Source: Candidatus Loosdrechtia aerotolerans (lineage in GTDB: Bacteria; Planctomycetota; Brocadiia; Brocadiales; Brocadiaceae). From it: a DNA stretch of 64,000 nt. The position numbers and the translations under genes were made by a program. Positions 18,956 through 28,820 of this stretch are shown here, in pieces. How positions within the stretch are numbered: the stretch's first letter is position 1; each line of letters opens with the position of its first letter. The stretch is taken from the NCBI GenBank assembly GCA_021646405.1, contig SOER01000005.1, positions 1 to 64,000 of the forward strand, given 5' to 3'. The notes beneath the pieces were generated by a model. It ran no database searches. It was not told the origin of the DNA and saw nothing but the letters and a program-made list of their open reading frames with translations.

Positions 18956-20785
18956 ATGTCAACCAGACACCAATTTTTAAAGATCATCGCAATTGCATTG
19001 ATTGGAGCAGGATATTCTTTGCCCTGGAGTTTCAGTATTAGACATGCTTATGCCCAACTTCAAACCAGTATTGACCCGCTGTTTACACAACCTGTCTTAG
19101 ACTCCGCATCCATACCGAAGTACGTTACCCCACTACCAAACCCGCTTGATCCGAACTTCATCCTGATGCCGGATACAATGACGTATCCAGGATTCGATTT
19201 CTACACCGTGAGTCAGCGTCAGATTACTTCACAGATCTTACCTGAAGGATTTCCGGAGACTACCGTGTGGGCTTACGGTGATCCCGGCAATACTGATACC
19301 TTCTCATATCCCGGACATACAATCGTGGCGCGGTCCATGTTCGGCCCGGTTAACGGATCCGGACTCGGCAGGCCCGTAAGGGTGCAGTACGATAATGAAC
19401 TTCCGTTTGATCACCTTTTGCCAGTCGACGAACATGTTCACGGCACAGAGGATGGAGAACCAGATGTACGGACCGTCGTCCACCTGCACGGTGGAAAAAA
19501 CGTTGAACCGGAGAGCGACGGATACCCCGAGGCCTGGGTCACTCCTGACGGGAAAACGATTGAAGATTTTATTGCTCATCCAACAGAACCATTTGCCCCT
19601 TTCAATCCAAATCCATTTGAATATCCCAATAATCAGGAAGCTGCCACACTCTGGTTTCATGATCATGCACTTGGCATTACTCGTCTGAACGTTTATGCTG
19701 GCCTGGCGGCATTCTACATCATACGTGATGATAATGAAGACGAGCTGATTGCTGATGGTTTTCTCCCTACTTTTCCCTATGAAGTACCGGTCCTTATCCA
19801 GGACCGAATGTTCTACCCGAATGGGTCCTTAGCTTACCCTGACGTTGAAGTCGAAGGAGTAGACCCGAGCATCCAACCCGAGTTCTTTGGTGAAGTCATT
19901 GTGGTAAATGGTGTAACATGGCCATTCCTTGAAGTAGAGCCCCACAAATATCGTATTCGTTTCCTTAACGGGTCTGACTCACGCTTCTACAAACTATTCT
20001 TTTCCTCAGGACTGCAATTCCATGTAATAGGCATGGAAGGAGGCTTCCTGAATACTCCGGAGACGGTTAATCAACTGACACTTGGTCCGGCCGAACGGGC
20101 CGACTGTATTATTGACTTTGCACGATTTACAGGGCAGACAATTACCTTGCGGAACATTGCCAGATCACCGTTCCCGAAAGGAGAAACGGTAAACCCAAAT
20201 ACAGCAGGCCAGATCATGCAGTTCCGAGTGACCTTACCATTATCGGATACACCTGATACTACGCACCCCACTCATCTACGCCCCGTTGCTGGTGCTCTGC
20301 CTCCGGTTGTTGTGCCACCCGGAACGGTAACGAGACAGCTTATACTCTTTGAGGGAACGGATAGCTTTGGGCGTTTACTACCATTGCTTGGTACGACCAC
20401 AGATGGCGGGCTCAACTGGTTCTCCCCTATCACTGAAAACCCTGATGTGGGAGCCACCGAGGTCTGGGAAGTTTACAATACCACCCCGGATGCGCATCCC
20501 ATCCATATTCATGAGATCTTGTTCCGGACTGTTAACCGGCAGAAGTTTAGAGCAGATCAAAACCCAGATACCGGTGCACTTACAAGTATCCGGTTAACAG
20601 GCAATCCCAAACCGCCTGCAGTGTTTGAGAGTGGATTCAAGGATACCGTAATCATGTTCCCTGGTGAGGTTACCCGCATCCTTGCCACATTCGAGAGTGG
20701 AGGGCTTTTTGTCTGGCATTGTCACATCCTGGAACATGAAGACCATGAGATGATGCGGCCATATTTTATTGGTGATATTCCGTAG
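18956..20785 (+). CDS. Exported multicopper oxidase (CotA/bilirubin oxidase type)
   Basis: 609 residues with an N-terminal signal sequence (hydrophobic IIAIALIGAGYSLP, likely cut after AYAQ). TRHQFLK resembles a Tat motif but has only one arginine. All copper-binding blocks are present: HLHGG at about residue 175, WFHDHALG near 233, HPIHIHE near 514 and HCHILEHEDHEMM near 588. The last supplies the type 1 Cys and a Met axial ligand. Such enzymes oxidise metal ions or phenolic compounds and reduce oxygen to water in the cell envelope. The gene has a strong site (GAGGAGGG) and stands alone. The natural substrate cannot be told; an oxygen-using enzyme is notable if the host is anaerobic. Confidence 0.92.
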   Translation: MSTRHQFLKIIAIALIGAGYSLPWSFSIRHAYAQLQTSIDPLFTQPVLDSASIPKYVTPLPNPLDPNFILMPDTMTYPGFDFYTVSQRQITSQILPEGFPETTVWAYGDPGNTDTFSYPGHTIVARSMFGPVNGSGLGRPVRVQYDNELPFDHLLPVDEHVHGTEDGEPDVRTVVHLHGGKNVEPESDGYPEAWVTPDGKTIEDFIAHPTEPFAPFNPNPFEYPNNQEAATLWFHDHALGITRLNVYAGLAAFYIIRDDNEDELIADGFLPTFPYEVPVLIQDRMFYPNGSLAYPDVEVEGVDPSIQPEFFGEVIVVNGVTWPFLEVEPHKYRIRFLNGSDSRFYKLFFSSGLQFHVIGMEGGFLNTPETVNQLTLGPAERADCIIDFARFTGQTITLRNIARSPFPKGETVNPNTAGQIMQFRVTLPLSDTPDTTHPTHLRPVAGALPPVVVPPGTVTRQLILFEGTDSFGRLLPLLGTTTDGGLNWFSPITENPDVGATEVWEVYNTTPDAHPIHIHEILFRTVNRQKFRADQNPDTGALTSIRLTGNPKPPAVFESGFKDTVIMFPGEVTRILATFESGGLFVWHCHILEHEDHEMMRPYFIGDIP

Positions 20786-21185
20786 AACCTTTTCTGTTAT
20801 TTGATATTGAAACGAAGGAAACAGCCGCGTTATAGACCGTGGAGTCGACCGCATGTGGGTCATTATCAAAACCCGGACAGGTAAACAGGCGAGCAGGTAG
20901 GCAGGCAAGCAAACGTTCTGTGAACGTTGGGTGAGAAGTAGCAATTGTCCCCCTCCGGAGCTTATCCTTACCCATATCTTTTCCTCGTTGCCTTTGGCAA
21001 CTTGTTGCCGCAAAATGTAGCCGCATCCCTTTAGGGTGCGCTCATGCCAGAGTGCGGAATAGTGCGGTACTCTTTTCTGATGTTTCTACTCGTCTCTACT
21101 CGTTTCAACGCCCTGTGTCATATTTCCATAGTAATTGGATTTCAAACTAAAACATTCCTATTTCAAATAAATCCGGCGTAGATAA
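20786..21185. other. Non-coding gap
   Basis: No supported gene or clear repeat. Short open frames here have no recognisable domains. The sequence looks like degraded remnants. Confidence 0.4.
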
Positions 21186-21518
21186 TCAATACCATCTGCA
21201 TGCAAGAGAGGTTGCGTATGGTGACTGGAAATGCAAAACGACATTAACATCGGAACGCTCATGGAGTATGCCGAAATGGAAACCATTTTCCGCTGAAGGT
21301 TTCTTCTCGTTCAAAACAGCACCGTCTGAGATCCGGCAAATTGCAACCTGCTCCCTCGTAATCTCTCCCATCCATGACCCGGTTGCAGTAATAAGCATAA
21401 ATTCCTCATTTATCCGGCAGGACAAGTTACCGCTGCTGCTGCGCACCAATCCGTGTGATGCCACACTGTGGCAGGCAGTAACAAACTCATCTAAACATTT
21501 TTCAGAAATGTGCATCAT
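21186..21518 (-). pseudogene. Class II aldolase/adducin family fragment
   Basis: 110 residues beginning MMHISEKCLDEFVTACHSV. The family signature region GLVRSSSGNLSCRINEEFMLITATG is clear. The fragment reaches VVLHFQSPYATSLACR, where intact members have a metal-binding His-X-His (here HFQ), and then stops. Normal members have about 200 residues, so the C-terminal half is missing and no continuation was found in other frames. It is most likely a non-functional remnant of a sugar-phosphate aldolase or MtnB-like dehydratase. Confidence 0.7.
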
Positions 21519-21653
21519 TTATTCCCGGAGTTAATTATATTCTGTTAACGCAAAAATATTTCTTATGGGAAGAAAATAAAACTTACTGTGAAGAGAGTAC
21601 TGCATTAACGCATCACCCTTGATGAGTATTGAGAAATTCTAGATATAACCGGA

Positions 21654-21880
21654 TCACTGGTACGTCTGCTTCTGCTCGTTTTCCTGAATTTCCGCAATTT
21701 TCATGATTGCTTTTAACAAGCCTAATTTTAAATCCTTGTTACCCGTGAACAGGAACGCTTATTCTTTCTTTCTTTTCTTTCCGCTTTCATATAAACGTGA
21801 TGACTTCCCCGCACAGTTTTCAAGTGCCAGCCCTTCTTTTCCAATATTCTGCACAAATCCTTACCGGATATGCTTTTCAT
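21654..21880 (-). pseudogene. hicA: HicA-type toxin gene broken by short insertions
   Basis: The start ATG at 21880 overlaps the hicB stop by 4 bp (ATGA). The first 30 codons give MKSISGKDLCRILEKKGWHL and GSHHVYMK, typical HicA with its catalytic His (GSHH). After MKAERKER the frame is lost: RISVPVHG is read one frame over, and NKDLKLGLLKAIMKIAEI in the third. This fits a 4-nt duplication in a GAAA-rich tract and a further single G. Corrected, the protein has about 73 residues, the normal HicA size. The unshifted frame gives only 50 residues, ending at 21728. HicA is an mRNA interferase neutralised by HicB. Confidence 0.75.
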
Positions 21881-22080
21881 ACAGCAATTTCCAACACCTT
21901 ATCTTCTGGTTTTATTTGGACGCTTTCAACATCAACAGAAAGACATGCCTCAATTGCTTCATAAATATTCTGCAATAATTCCTCCCAGGTATCACCCTGT
22001 GTAAAACAACCTGGGACAGCCGGAACTTCTGCCCAGTAACCGCCCTCTTCTGCTTTATGAACTACTACTTTTAGTTTCAT
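21877..22080 (-). CDS. hicB: HicB-type antitoxin
   Basis: 67 residues, the short form of the HicB antitoxin. MKLKVVVHKAEEGGYWAEVPAVPGC, split here for brevity as MKLKVVVHKAEEGGYW and AEVPAVPGC, followed by FTQGDTWEELLQNIYEAIE, is the standard partial RNase H-like fold. No separate DNA-binding tail is present. A good site, AGAGGTGA, precedes ATG 22080. The gene is upstream of, and overlaps by 4 bp, the frameshifted hicA, so this is a hicBA operon that keeps the antitoxin while its toxin is broken. Confidence 0.88.
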   Translation of the reverse strand: MKLKVVVHKAEEGGYWAEVPAVPGCFTQGDTWEELLQNIYEAIEACLSVDVESVQIKPEDKVLEIAV

Positions 22081-22246
22081 AAATCACCTCTATTTCATAT
22101 TTTTAAAATTCCTCATGGGAATACTATAGGAGGAGTGGTCTTCGAACTTTTGTAAACGGTTTAGGAATATCTCATTAAAGAGGAAAAATCACAATCCCCT
22201 TCAGTGTATACAACGGTTGGATTGATGAAGAAGAAATAAAAACGCA

Positions 22247-22273
22247 GAAAGAGCACCCCTCTGCTCGTGTTCT
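22247..22273 (-). terminator. Probable terminator of the acyltransferase gene
   Basis: On the minus strand, just past the stop, GAGCA-GAGGGG-TGCTC forms a hairpin with AGAA/TTCT below it. TTTCTGCGTTTTTATTT follows. The T-run is interrupted, so confidence is moderate. Confidence 0.45.
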
Positions 22274-22274
22274 A

Positions 22275-22943
22275 TCAACTGCGCATTTTTATTATCCGTG
22301 CAGGTATCCCCGCAGCGATACTACCGGCAGGGATATCATGAGTTACTACAGAACCTGCACCTACCACTGCACCCTTGCCAATTCGTATACCATCTAACAC
22401 AATGACACCACAACCGAGCCAGACATCGTCCTCAATAATAATGTTTCCCTTCGTCTTTAACCCCTGCTTCATTATAAGTTCGCCAGGAGCAAAATCATGA
22501 GCATACGGATAGAATGAGCACCTCGGTGCGATCTGTACATAGCTCCCGACAATAATGTTTCCCTTATAGGCAGAAAACTGGCACCACGACTGTATATGGG
22601 TATCTGCACCTATTTTTATACTGCCACCAGCGCCGGTCTGTATAAAGGTATCGCCGTAAAGATGCACACGCTCACCGATCTCCACTTCCCCACCGTTTTT
22701 ATCCTGAAATATTGTAACGCGGTCACCAATAAAGATATGTGCGCCGAGTTTTAAGTTGGCATGATAAACGGTTGCCCTGGGAGAAATGTATCCTTTTGAG
22801 TTGGCCCGCGCAAGGTATCTGCATCCGGAATGAGGTGGAGCAAACAGCATTGCAATACGGGTAGCAATGCGTCCAAAAAAACCCAAACCGGAAAAATACA
22901 TCCAAAATTTTGCCCATAAACGTCGTAATTTGTGAGATATCAT
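22275..22943 (-). CDS. Hexapeptide-repeat acyltransferase (WcaF/NodL/CysE-like)
   Basis: 222 residues. A left-handed beta-helix is made of repeated hexapeptides such as VEIGER, IKIGAD and IVGSYV from about residue 60. The C-terminus carries the acetyl-CoA-binding loop GKGAVVGAGSVVTHDIPAGSIAAGIPA, the hallmark of maltose/galactoside-type acetyltransferases. The N-terminal region (LWAKFWMYFSGLGFFGRIATRI) may associate with the membrane. The acceptor is likely a sugar in a surface polysaccharide, but no glycosyltransferases adjoin it. Single gene. Confidence 0.85.
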   Translation of the reverse strand: MISHKLRRLWAKFWMYFSGLGFFGRIATRIAMLFAPPHSGCRYLARANSKGYISPRATVYHANLKLGAHIFIGDRVTIFQDKNGGEVEIGERVHLYGDTFIQTGAGGSIKIGADTHIQSWCQFSAYKGNIIVGSYVQIAPRCSFYPYAHDFAPGELIMKQGLKTKGNIIIEDDVWLGCGVIVLDGIRIGKGAVVGAGSVVTHDIPAGSIAAGIPARIIKMRS

Positions 22944-23440
22944 CAGCGATAGAATAGAATTACAGGAGAATTTTTGAGAGATAGAATAAAAGTGCTGAAG
23001 TTCATTTCATGAGACATTCTTGCATGAAAAAAACCTTTACCTTTATAAAATCAAAATATATGCCAGGCAGGAAAAAATTCATGGGCTTTTTTCTGTAGTT
23101 TTACTTTAAAACGATACCTTAAGTTATTGTTTCAAAAACAGAAAACAGACAATAGAAAAAATAGATTATTCAACAGAAAAGATACGGTACTGAAATATAT
23201 CGTGGTAAACCAGAATGTCAACAAGGTGTGCCGTCACAAAGATGTGTCAGCGCGGGGCGTGCCATGTCACATCATGCTCATTTCATGAATTGAGACTGCA
23301 TCATCGTTTCACCCTGGAATAACCGGGGCTTATGTATCATGTATAATCGAGAAGTAACCGGGAAGCAAACAAGAAGAAAAACAGGGCAAAAATATGAATA
23401 GTGAACTTACCGCCTTCGGCGGACTTTTACTCAACACACT
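22944..23440. other. Non-coding gap
   Basis: No gene recognised. The only notable item is the small hairpin CCGCC-TTC-GGCGG at 23411-23423, immediately left of the long dispersed repeat. Confidence 0.4.
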
Positions 23441-23823
23441 CCATGGTAGAGTTGTTATACCCCGGACATACGACTTTTGGCGTATACCCTATGACAATAC
23501 ATGGTGTTCCTCTCTCGTGCAAGGATGAATCTCTTTCATCAAGGATGAGACCCTTCGCTCCACTCAGGGTGACAGCATACAGGGTGCCATCCTGAAATCC
23601 TTCATTCCACTTAAGATGTCAGCAGGGAATTTGTCATTCTGAGCGAAGCGAGTGTGTTCAGGGTAAACTCCACGAAGAATCTCCCATGATACCAGCCCAA
23701 AGAAAAATATCATCAGTACCGGGAATTTGTCATTCTGAGCGGCAGCGAAGAATCTCGTCTTTTCATGGTGTTAAGAGAGCATCTTATACTGAACACATGA
23801 AAAATTCCTATACAATCAAGTTA
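23441..23823 (+). repeat. Long dispersed repeat, copy A
   Basis: A 383-bp non-coding unit with a near-identical direct copy at 28821-29115. It contains TGTCATTCTGAGCG and GAAGAATCTCGTC and, in the other orientation, GAGACCCTTCGCTCCACTCA, strings seen in intergenic repeats of many bacteria. Copy A carries two 21-bp GGGAATTTGTCATTCTGAGCG-type boxes (23625-23645, 23721-23741). Copy B has one and lacks exactly the 96 bp between them. Confidence 0.85.
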
Positions 23824-24078
23824 TAAAAGATAGCATCTCAGGAAAGCAGGAAATTCAGGAAAAAAAGATTTCCGTTTCTACAAGGGCTTAAAAAAGTAGA
23901 GATCTCTACACATCCTACCAATTTCCTCTTTCCTGTTTCCCCCTTCCTGCCATTCCTGCTTTCCTGAGATGTTCTGTATAGAGTATTCAACAGATAAGAC
24001 CGAACAGAATATGAAAGCAGTTATGTTCTTTCTCAGTATCAGTATCTCCCAAGGCATTACATTTCCCTCTCTTGATAC

Positions 24079-24170
24079 AGCTCCGTTAGGAGCGGTCTGT
24101 TTGTAGAAAGAAAACCATAACACAAAGAGAGCTCCAGAGGAGCGACCTGTACTCTGTTTTACGGTGTTTT
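24079..24170 (+). repeat. REP-like repeat, left copy
   Basis: About 92 bp with two palindromic units, GCTCCGTTAGGAGC and GCTCCAGAGGAGC, separated by a TTTGTAGAAAGAAAACCA stretch and ending in GTTTTACGG. A reverse-complement copy lies at 28521-28612. No gene is supported between 23824 and 24271. Confidence 0.75.
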
Positions 24171-24271
24171 AAGGACGTGGGTAAGGATAAGCTCAGGAAT
24201 ACAGAATGGGGAACATACCATATATCCTGGTGGCTTTGTGTGAGGATCAGAAAAAAGTACCGCATTGTTTC

Positions 24272-24769
24272 TTAGCTTGACGAAGGAGTCTGCGTAATCT
24301 GCGGACCCTGTTCAGGGTCATCTAAGTTTACAATCTCTACCTTAATACCCGCCATTGCGAGCATCTCCTTCGCAAGGGGATCGGGATAATCGGCGAGGGC
24401 AACGATACGTTTAATTCCCGCATTTACCAGCATTTTGACACACAGGGAACAGGGAAATGTTGTGCTGTACAGGGTAGCCCCGGAAATTTTTATGCCGTAA
24501 TGTGCTGCCTGGATCAATGCATTCATTTCAGCATGGAGACCCCGGCACAATTCATGCCGCTCTCCCGGCGGTATCTTGAGCTTTTCCCGTAAACATCCTA
24601 TTTCCAGACAGTGCTGAATTCCACTTGGTGCCCCGTTATAGCCGGTTGCCAGGATATGTTTATCTACTACCAAAAGGGCCCCAACCTGCCTCCGTAAACA
24701 GGTAGACCGCTGGGCGACTTCTCTCGTAATTCTCAGAAAATATTCATCCCATGAGGGCCTTTTCGTCAT
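24272..24769 (-). CDS. Deoxycytidylate (dCMP) deaminase family, ComEB-like
   Basis: About 165 residues. It should deaminate dCMP to dUMP for thymidylate synthesis. The zinc site is complete: HAEMNAL with the catalytic Glu, and PCSLCVK supplying two cysteines. The N-terminal [18 protein letters not shown] is typical of this family. A TTG at 24781 is in frame, but ATG 24769 follows GGGAAGTGAG and lies 1 nt after the mnmE stop, so it is preferred. It is the last gene of the trm112-yidC-mnmE run. ComEB-like proteins in competence loci share the fold, and no competence genes are nearby. Confidence 0.9.
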   Translation of the reverse strand: MTKRPSWDEYFLRITREVAQRSTCLRRQVGALLVVDKHILATGYNGAPSGIQHCLEIGCLREKLKIPPGERHELCRGLHAEMNALIQAAHYGIKISGATLYSTTFPCSLCVKMLVNAGIKRIVALADYPDPLAKEMLAMAGIKVEIVNLDDPEQGPQITQTPSSS

Positions 24770-24770
24770 C

Positions 24771-26180
24771 TCACTTCCCAATACAGAATTCGGAGAATAT
24801 CGTACCTAAAATGTCCTCTGTTGTTACCACTCCGATGATTTCTCCCAGGGTATCAATTGCAGCACGCATGTTTAATGCTATAAACTCAAAACCCTCTTCA
24901 TCCCGGGCTGATTTCCCGGCCTGTTGAACTAAGTGCAGCGAGTGCCGGAGTGCCTCCTTCTGGCGCACCGTACAGAGCGAAGGGTCACCTGCCCGGTTGA
25001 TATGGCCTCCCAGCACACAATCTTTCAGGGCCTTTTTCAGTTCTTCCATACCTTGTCCGGTTACAGCAGAGGTATGTACGAAGGGATAACCCCTGAGCTT
25101 ATCCGGCAGTTTAAGGGAAGAACACCTTTCCTGAAGATCACATTTATTGAAAACAACAATCACTCTGCCCGTTATATCCTCTAATTCCAGATCCCTTAAT
25201 TGTCCGGTAATATCACTATCGCTGTCGAAAACCAGTAATACAATCTCTGCCCTTTTTACCATTGATTGTGTCCTCTCCACCGCCCGGGCCAGAACGATAC
25301 CCCCTGCATCGTCCTCCACTCCTGCTGTATCCCGTAAATGAAAACGAATGTTATCGATTTCTAAGGTATCTGCAACACTATCCCGGGTTGTACCTGGTAT
25401 ATCACAGACAATAGATCTTTTCCTTCCTAAAAGGGTATTGATAAGGCTTGATTTACCAACATTGGGCTTGCCATAGAAAATAGTATGAACCCCTTCCGGG
25501 GAAATTTTGGCAGGTTCCGATTCAGTAAGAAGCCCGGAGATATTCTCCTCAATTATCTCCAGTCTCTTTACCATTTCCCCCGGGGTTATCAGCTCAATGT
25601 CCTGGTCTGAAAAATCAATCGCTGCCTCTATATGTGAACAGAGGAGAACCATATCATCCTGAATCTGTCTAATCTTCCGTGAAACATCCCCCTCCAATTG
25701 AGCAAGTGCCATAGTTAGTTCCCGATCTGTCTGTGCACGAATAACGCGCATTACGGCTTCTGCTTGCGCAAGATCTATCCGGCCGTGGAGGAAGGCCCGT
25801 TTTGTAAATTCACCCGGTTGTGAGAGCCGGACGCCTCTTTTCGTCTGAGCATTCTTCGTTACGATCAGATCCAGAAGCATCTCAACAATAATAGGAGTGC
25901 CTGGCGTATGAATCTCTACCACATCTTCTTTTGTGTAAGAGTAAGGTCGCCTCATGATATAGAGAGATACAGGGATTTCTGTATGTTCATCAACTATATG
26001 AATATGACCTCTTATTGAGCTGTAAGAAGGAACCTGTTCCAGATCAATTTTTGAGGCGGGCACAAAAATATCTTTGATACATGGAATGGCTTCGGGACCG
26101 CTAATTCTGATGATTGCGCACAACGACTTCCCCGAGGGCGTGGAAGCTGCAACAATTGTGTCTTGGGTTTCGGGGAACAT
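24771..26180 (-). CDS. mnmE: tRNA uridine-5-carboxymethylaminomethyl modification GTPase MnmE
   Basis: 469 residues, full length. With MnmG it modifies the wobble uridine of several tRNAs. The N-terminal folate-binding domain (about 1-120) has RISGPEA and [22 protein letters not shown]. The G domain has [23 protein letters not shown] and NKCD. The invariant C-terminal FCIGK, holding the catalytic Cys, is intact. It begins 19 bp after the yidC stop and directly abuts the deaminase gene, so co-transcription is likely. mnmG is not in the window. Confidence 0.97.
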   Translation of the reverse strand: MFPETQDTIVAASTPSGKSLCAIIRISGPEAIPCIKDIFVPASKIDLEQVPSYSSIRGHIHIVDEHTEIPVSLYIMRRPYSYTKEDVVEIHTPGTPIIVEMLLDLIVTKNAQTKRGVRLSQPGEFTKRAFLHGRIDLAQAEAVMRVIRAQTDRELTMALAQLEGDVSRKIRQIQDDMVLLCSHIEAAIDFSDQDIELITPGEMVKRLEIIEENISGLLTESEPAKISPEGVHTIFYGKPNVGKSSLINTLLGRKRSIVCDIPGTTRDSVADTLEIDNIRFHLRDTAGVEDDAGGIVLARAVERTQSMVKRAEIVLLVFDSDSDITGQLRDLELEDITGRVIVVFNKCDLQERCSSLKLPDKLRGYPFVHTSAVTGQGMEELKKALKDCVLGGHINRAGDPSLCTVRQKEALRHSLHLVQQAGKSARDEEGFEFIALNMRAAIDTLGEIIGVVTTEDILGTIFSEFCIGK

Positions 26181-26199
26181 AGAATACAGAGATATACAA

Positions 26200-27891
26200 T
26201 TATTTATATTTGGGTTTTATCTTACCCAGAGATTTCCGGATGATAATACCTTCAATGATACTCAATACGGTACTTACCGTCCAGTAAAGTGTAAGACCTG
26301 AGGGCATACTATAGAGAATAAAAGCAAACATGATTGGCATAAATGACATCATTTTCTGCTGTGCCTGGGCTTGCGGGTCTGTTGCAGGGGCCTTTGGTGT
26401 TAGTTTCATTTGAGCAAAAGAGGCGCCTGTCATAATCAACGGTAATATATTAAGGGAGTTTCCGAGTAAAGGGATATGGAATGGGAGCATCATCAGGGTA
26501 TCAGGTCTGGAAAGGTCGTCAATCCATAAGACAAACGGGGCTTGCCTCATCTCGAACGAGAGTTGTAAGGTACGGAAAAGTGCAAAAAATACGGGAAGCT
26601 GTAACAACATCGGAAAACAGCCACTCATTGGGTTTACCCCATATTTCTTAAACAACAACATCTGCTCCTTGCCCATCTTCTGTTTATCATGCTTATACTT
26701 TTCCTTTAGTTGATTGATCATTGGCTGCAACTGCTGCATTCTGAACATAGAAACCTGACTTTTCCTGGTTAATGGGAATAGAAGGGCTTTTATGATAATC
26801 GTCAGTATGATGATAGAAACACCATAATTGGGGATCATCCGATGGACAGCGTTTAAAAAAGATAAAAGCACCTTACTGATTGAGCTTAGCCAGCCGTAAC
26901 TGAGGAGCACTTCTAATGTATCATATTGCTCCAGCACCTCTTCTTTTTTGGGACCCATGAAGTATAGATAACTCTGTTTAGCAGTACCTTGTGATGGGAG
27001 GCGGAATTTATTGGTATGCAAACTAACGATGAAATTACCATTTTTTGCCTCTTCACCTGAAAGGGCACCACTTTCATTCAGTGCCTGCGCATTGATGAAT
27101 TTAATCAACTCACCGGATGATGGTTTCAGAACTGTTGCAAAATACTTATTCATTGAACCTGCCCACGTAATGCCAACAGATTCATTTTTAAAGGGCAGAT
27201 TTTTCAGTGCCGTGCGTAACAATTTAACCCTTGCCCCGCCCGTGTCTAAACCGGCCACAGCAGCCATATCTGCAGAAGGTTCACCTTCTTCAGCAATCAG
27301 GGAAGATGCAATGAGATCATATGTCAATGACAGATCAGTATCGGTAGTATTCTCTAAAACAATATCCATACCTACATGATACTTGTGAGGGGGTAAGCTA
27401 ACGGTTTTGATAATATTTATTCCCTCCCCGAGGCTTGTAGTAAATACGACCTTGTCTCTTGTCTGTTCACGAACAATATATCGCCGTCTTCGAAAATCCT
27501 CTTCCTGAAAAATATTGTCTATAGCAAGCGGAAGATATGTCGTTTCAACATCCTTCTTTACTAAATCGAGAATACCTTTTGTTTCTGTATCTTTAAATCG
27601 CTTGAGTTCAACGGATTTGACGGCTGCCCCTTCATTTGTCCATACCATCCTTACCAGTTCATTTTCAATAACAACATCCTTCAGGTGAATATCCTCCTGA
27701 GGTTGTGTTTGTATAGGTTTAGGCCTTACCTGTGCTGCCTTTTCTTCCTGAGGTTCCTCCGGGATAACAACCTCCTCTTTAACCCCTTCAGGGGCAGGTT
27801 TCCTCGGTGAAAGCAATGGTAATATAAAGGGATAATACAAAAGCATAATTATCCCGCAAATAATTATAGCGATAAGCGCTTTTCTATCCAT
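26200..27891 (-). CDS. yidC: Membrane protein insertase YidC
   Basis: 563 residues of the Gram-negative type. An N-terminal transmembrane helix (IAIIICGIIMLLYYPFI) is followed by a proline/glutamate-rich linker and a large periplasmic beta domain (about 65-340). The conserved insertase core at 350-560 has five membrane segments with NYGVSIIILTIIIKALLFPLT and MSGCFPMLLQLPVFFALF. It inserts and folds inner-membrane proteins with or without Sec. The start codon abuts the trm112 stop, and mnmE follows, a common order in bacteria. rpmH and rnpA, often upstream, are absent here. Confidence 0.97.
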   Translation of the reverse strand: MDRKALIAIIICGIIMLLYYPFILPLLSPRKPAPEGVKEEVVIPEEPQEEKAAQVRPKPIQTQPQEDIHLKDVVIENELVRMVWTNEGAAVKSVELKRFKDTETKGILDLVKKDVETTYLPLAIDNIFQEEDFRRRRYIVREQTRDKVVFTTSLGEGINIIKTVSLPPHKYHVGMDIVLENTTDTDLSLTYDLIASSLIAEEGEPSADMAAVAGLDTGGARVKLLRTALKNLPFKNESVGITWAGSMNKYFATVLKPSSGELIKFINAQALNESGALSGEEAKNGNFIVSLHTNKFRLPSQGTAKQSYLYFMGPKKEEVLEQYDTLEVLLSYGWLSSISKVLLSFLNAVHRMIPNYGVSIIILTIIIKALLFPLTRKSQVSMFRMQQLQPMINQLKEKYKHDKQKMGKEQMLLFKKYGVNPMSGCFPMLLQLPVFFALFRTLQLSFEMRQAPFVLWIDDLSRPDTLMMLPFHIPLLGNSLNILPLIMTGASFAQMKLTPKAPATDPQAQAQQKMMSFMPIMFAFILYSMPSGLTLYWTVSTVLSIIEGIIIRKSLGKIKPKYK

Positions 27892-28068
27892 TTATTTTCC
27901 TTTTTGTTCCTCCGGCAATTCAGCCTCGTCAATAAGCATTACAGGAATATCGTCTTTTATAGGGTACCGACGTCCGCATTTCGTACAAACAATCCTATCC
28001 CCTTCCAACCGAACATCAGTTTTACAGAGCGGACAAGCAAGGATATCCAACAATTCCTTATCAATCAT
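27892..28068 (-). CDS. Trm112 family (YcaR-like) zinc-ribbon protein
   Basis: 58 residues. Two cysteine pairs, CPLC and CTKC, frame a zinc-ribbon core, and YPIKDDIPVML is the family hallmark at the C-terminal side. Trm112 proteins act as activating partners of methyltransferases in eukaryotes and archaea; the bacterial role is less defined. The stop TAA lies immediately before the yidC ATG, indicating translational coupling. Start ATG 28068 is the first in frame. Confidence 0.9.
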   Translation of the reverse strand: MIDKELLDILACPLCKTDVRLEGDRIVCTKCGRRYPIKDDIPVMLIDEAELPEEQKGK

Positions 28069-28271
28069 AATAATTGCCTCAGTGCGGATTAAAGTATAAC
28101 AGACAGGTTAATAAGAACCACGACTTAACATTTTATTAAATTTATAATTACAATAAAGGTTAAATAGTAACAAACTGGTATAATAATTTCAATTTAAAAT
28201 TTCCGAGCATTTTGAATCTCGTCATATAGAGCCAGATCTCTCTGGTATTCATATGGTGAGACCGGATGTTA

Positions 28272-28319
28272 TTGAGATGGGGTAGTACAGGCAAACCATA
28301 TCCTGATTGCCTTGAACGG
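28272..28319 (-). repeat. Degenerate copy of the 15.5-kb hairpin repeat
   Basis: GCAAACCATATCC followed by TGCCTTGAACGG, with TTGAGATGGGGT upstream, aligns with the reverse complement of about 15491-15540. The second hairpin arm is degraded here. No gene is supported between 28069 and 29310. Confidence 0.55.
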
Positions 28320-28520
28320 AGCCCTCTTTTGCCCGTGTTCATAGAATCGACACTGATTCATCTGAGTGATAAAACAAGGGTGTGTCTGCTAGATAAACCG
28401 GAAGGGTTATTACTATGGAGGGTTCAGCGCTTTACTACTGCTGAACGGTTAATGCAAATGGTATTCTTTCGTTTACCAACCGGTTCAAAAGGAAGAATCC
28501 CCTCTTTTGACCTCATCCTT

Positions 28521-28612
28521 AAAATACCGTAAAACAGATACAGGTCGCTCCTCCGGAGTTCTCTTTGTGGTGTGGTTTTGTTTCTACAAACAGATCGCTC
28601 CTAAACGGAGCT
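28521..28612 (-). repeat. REP-like repeat, right copy
   Basis: Reverse-complement copy of 24079-24170, with the palindromes GCTCCTCCGGAGTTC and GCTCCTAAACGGAGC and the shared TTTCTACAAACAGA. Together with the left copy it brackets the deaminase-mnmE-yidC-trm112 block in inverted orientation. Confidence 0.75.
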
Positions 28613-28627
28613 TTCCACTGCAGGTAT

Positions 28628-28711
28628 AAGTACCTGTACCTGTACATACCTATTTGCATAGTGAAACTCCTTATTAATAAAAATGTACAAAAATTTGTTG
28701 TCAGGTACTTA
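28628..28711 (-). repeat. Inverted-repeat element, copy 2 (AAGTACCTG ends)
   Basis: Reverse-strand copy of the element at 3147-3226. The ends AAGTACCTGTAC and CAGGTACTT are conserved, as are TACAAAAATTTGT and TGAAACT inside. Just to the right, GCCTCTTGAATGTCGG (28737-28752) matches the ends of the element at 37531-37680, so this spot holds pieces of several families. Confidence 0.75.
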
Positions 28712-28820
28712 TTTCTGAGAACCTCTTCATCTGAAAGCCTCTTGAATGTCGGTTACAAGGATACTACTATACCTTTTTATAGACCAAATACCACCTTTTT
28801 GGTTGCGGCCAAAGGCCGCG

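Noticed and set aside
20594-21026. Two overlapping minus-strand open frames of 139 and 86 codons past the multicopper oxidase
   Set aside because: Low-complexity translations with no domains, partly antisense to the oxidase gene.
23625-23741. CRISPR-like repetition
   Set aside because: Only two 21-bp boxes, with one 75-bp spacing and no regular array; it is explained by the dispersed repeat.
23878-24123. 81-codon minus-strand open frame inside the repeat island
   Set aside because: It overlaps the REP-like unit, and the translation shows no family features.
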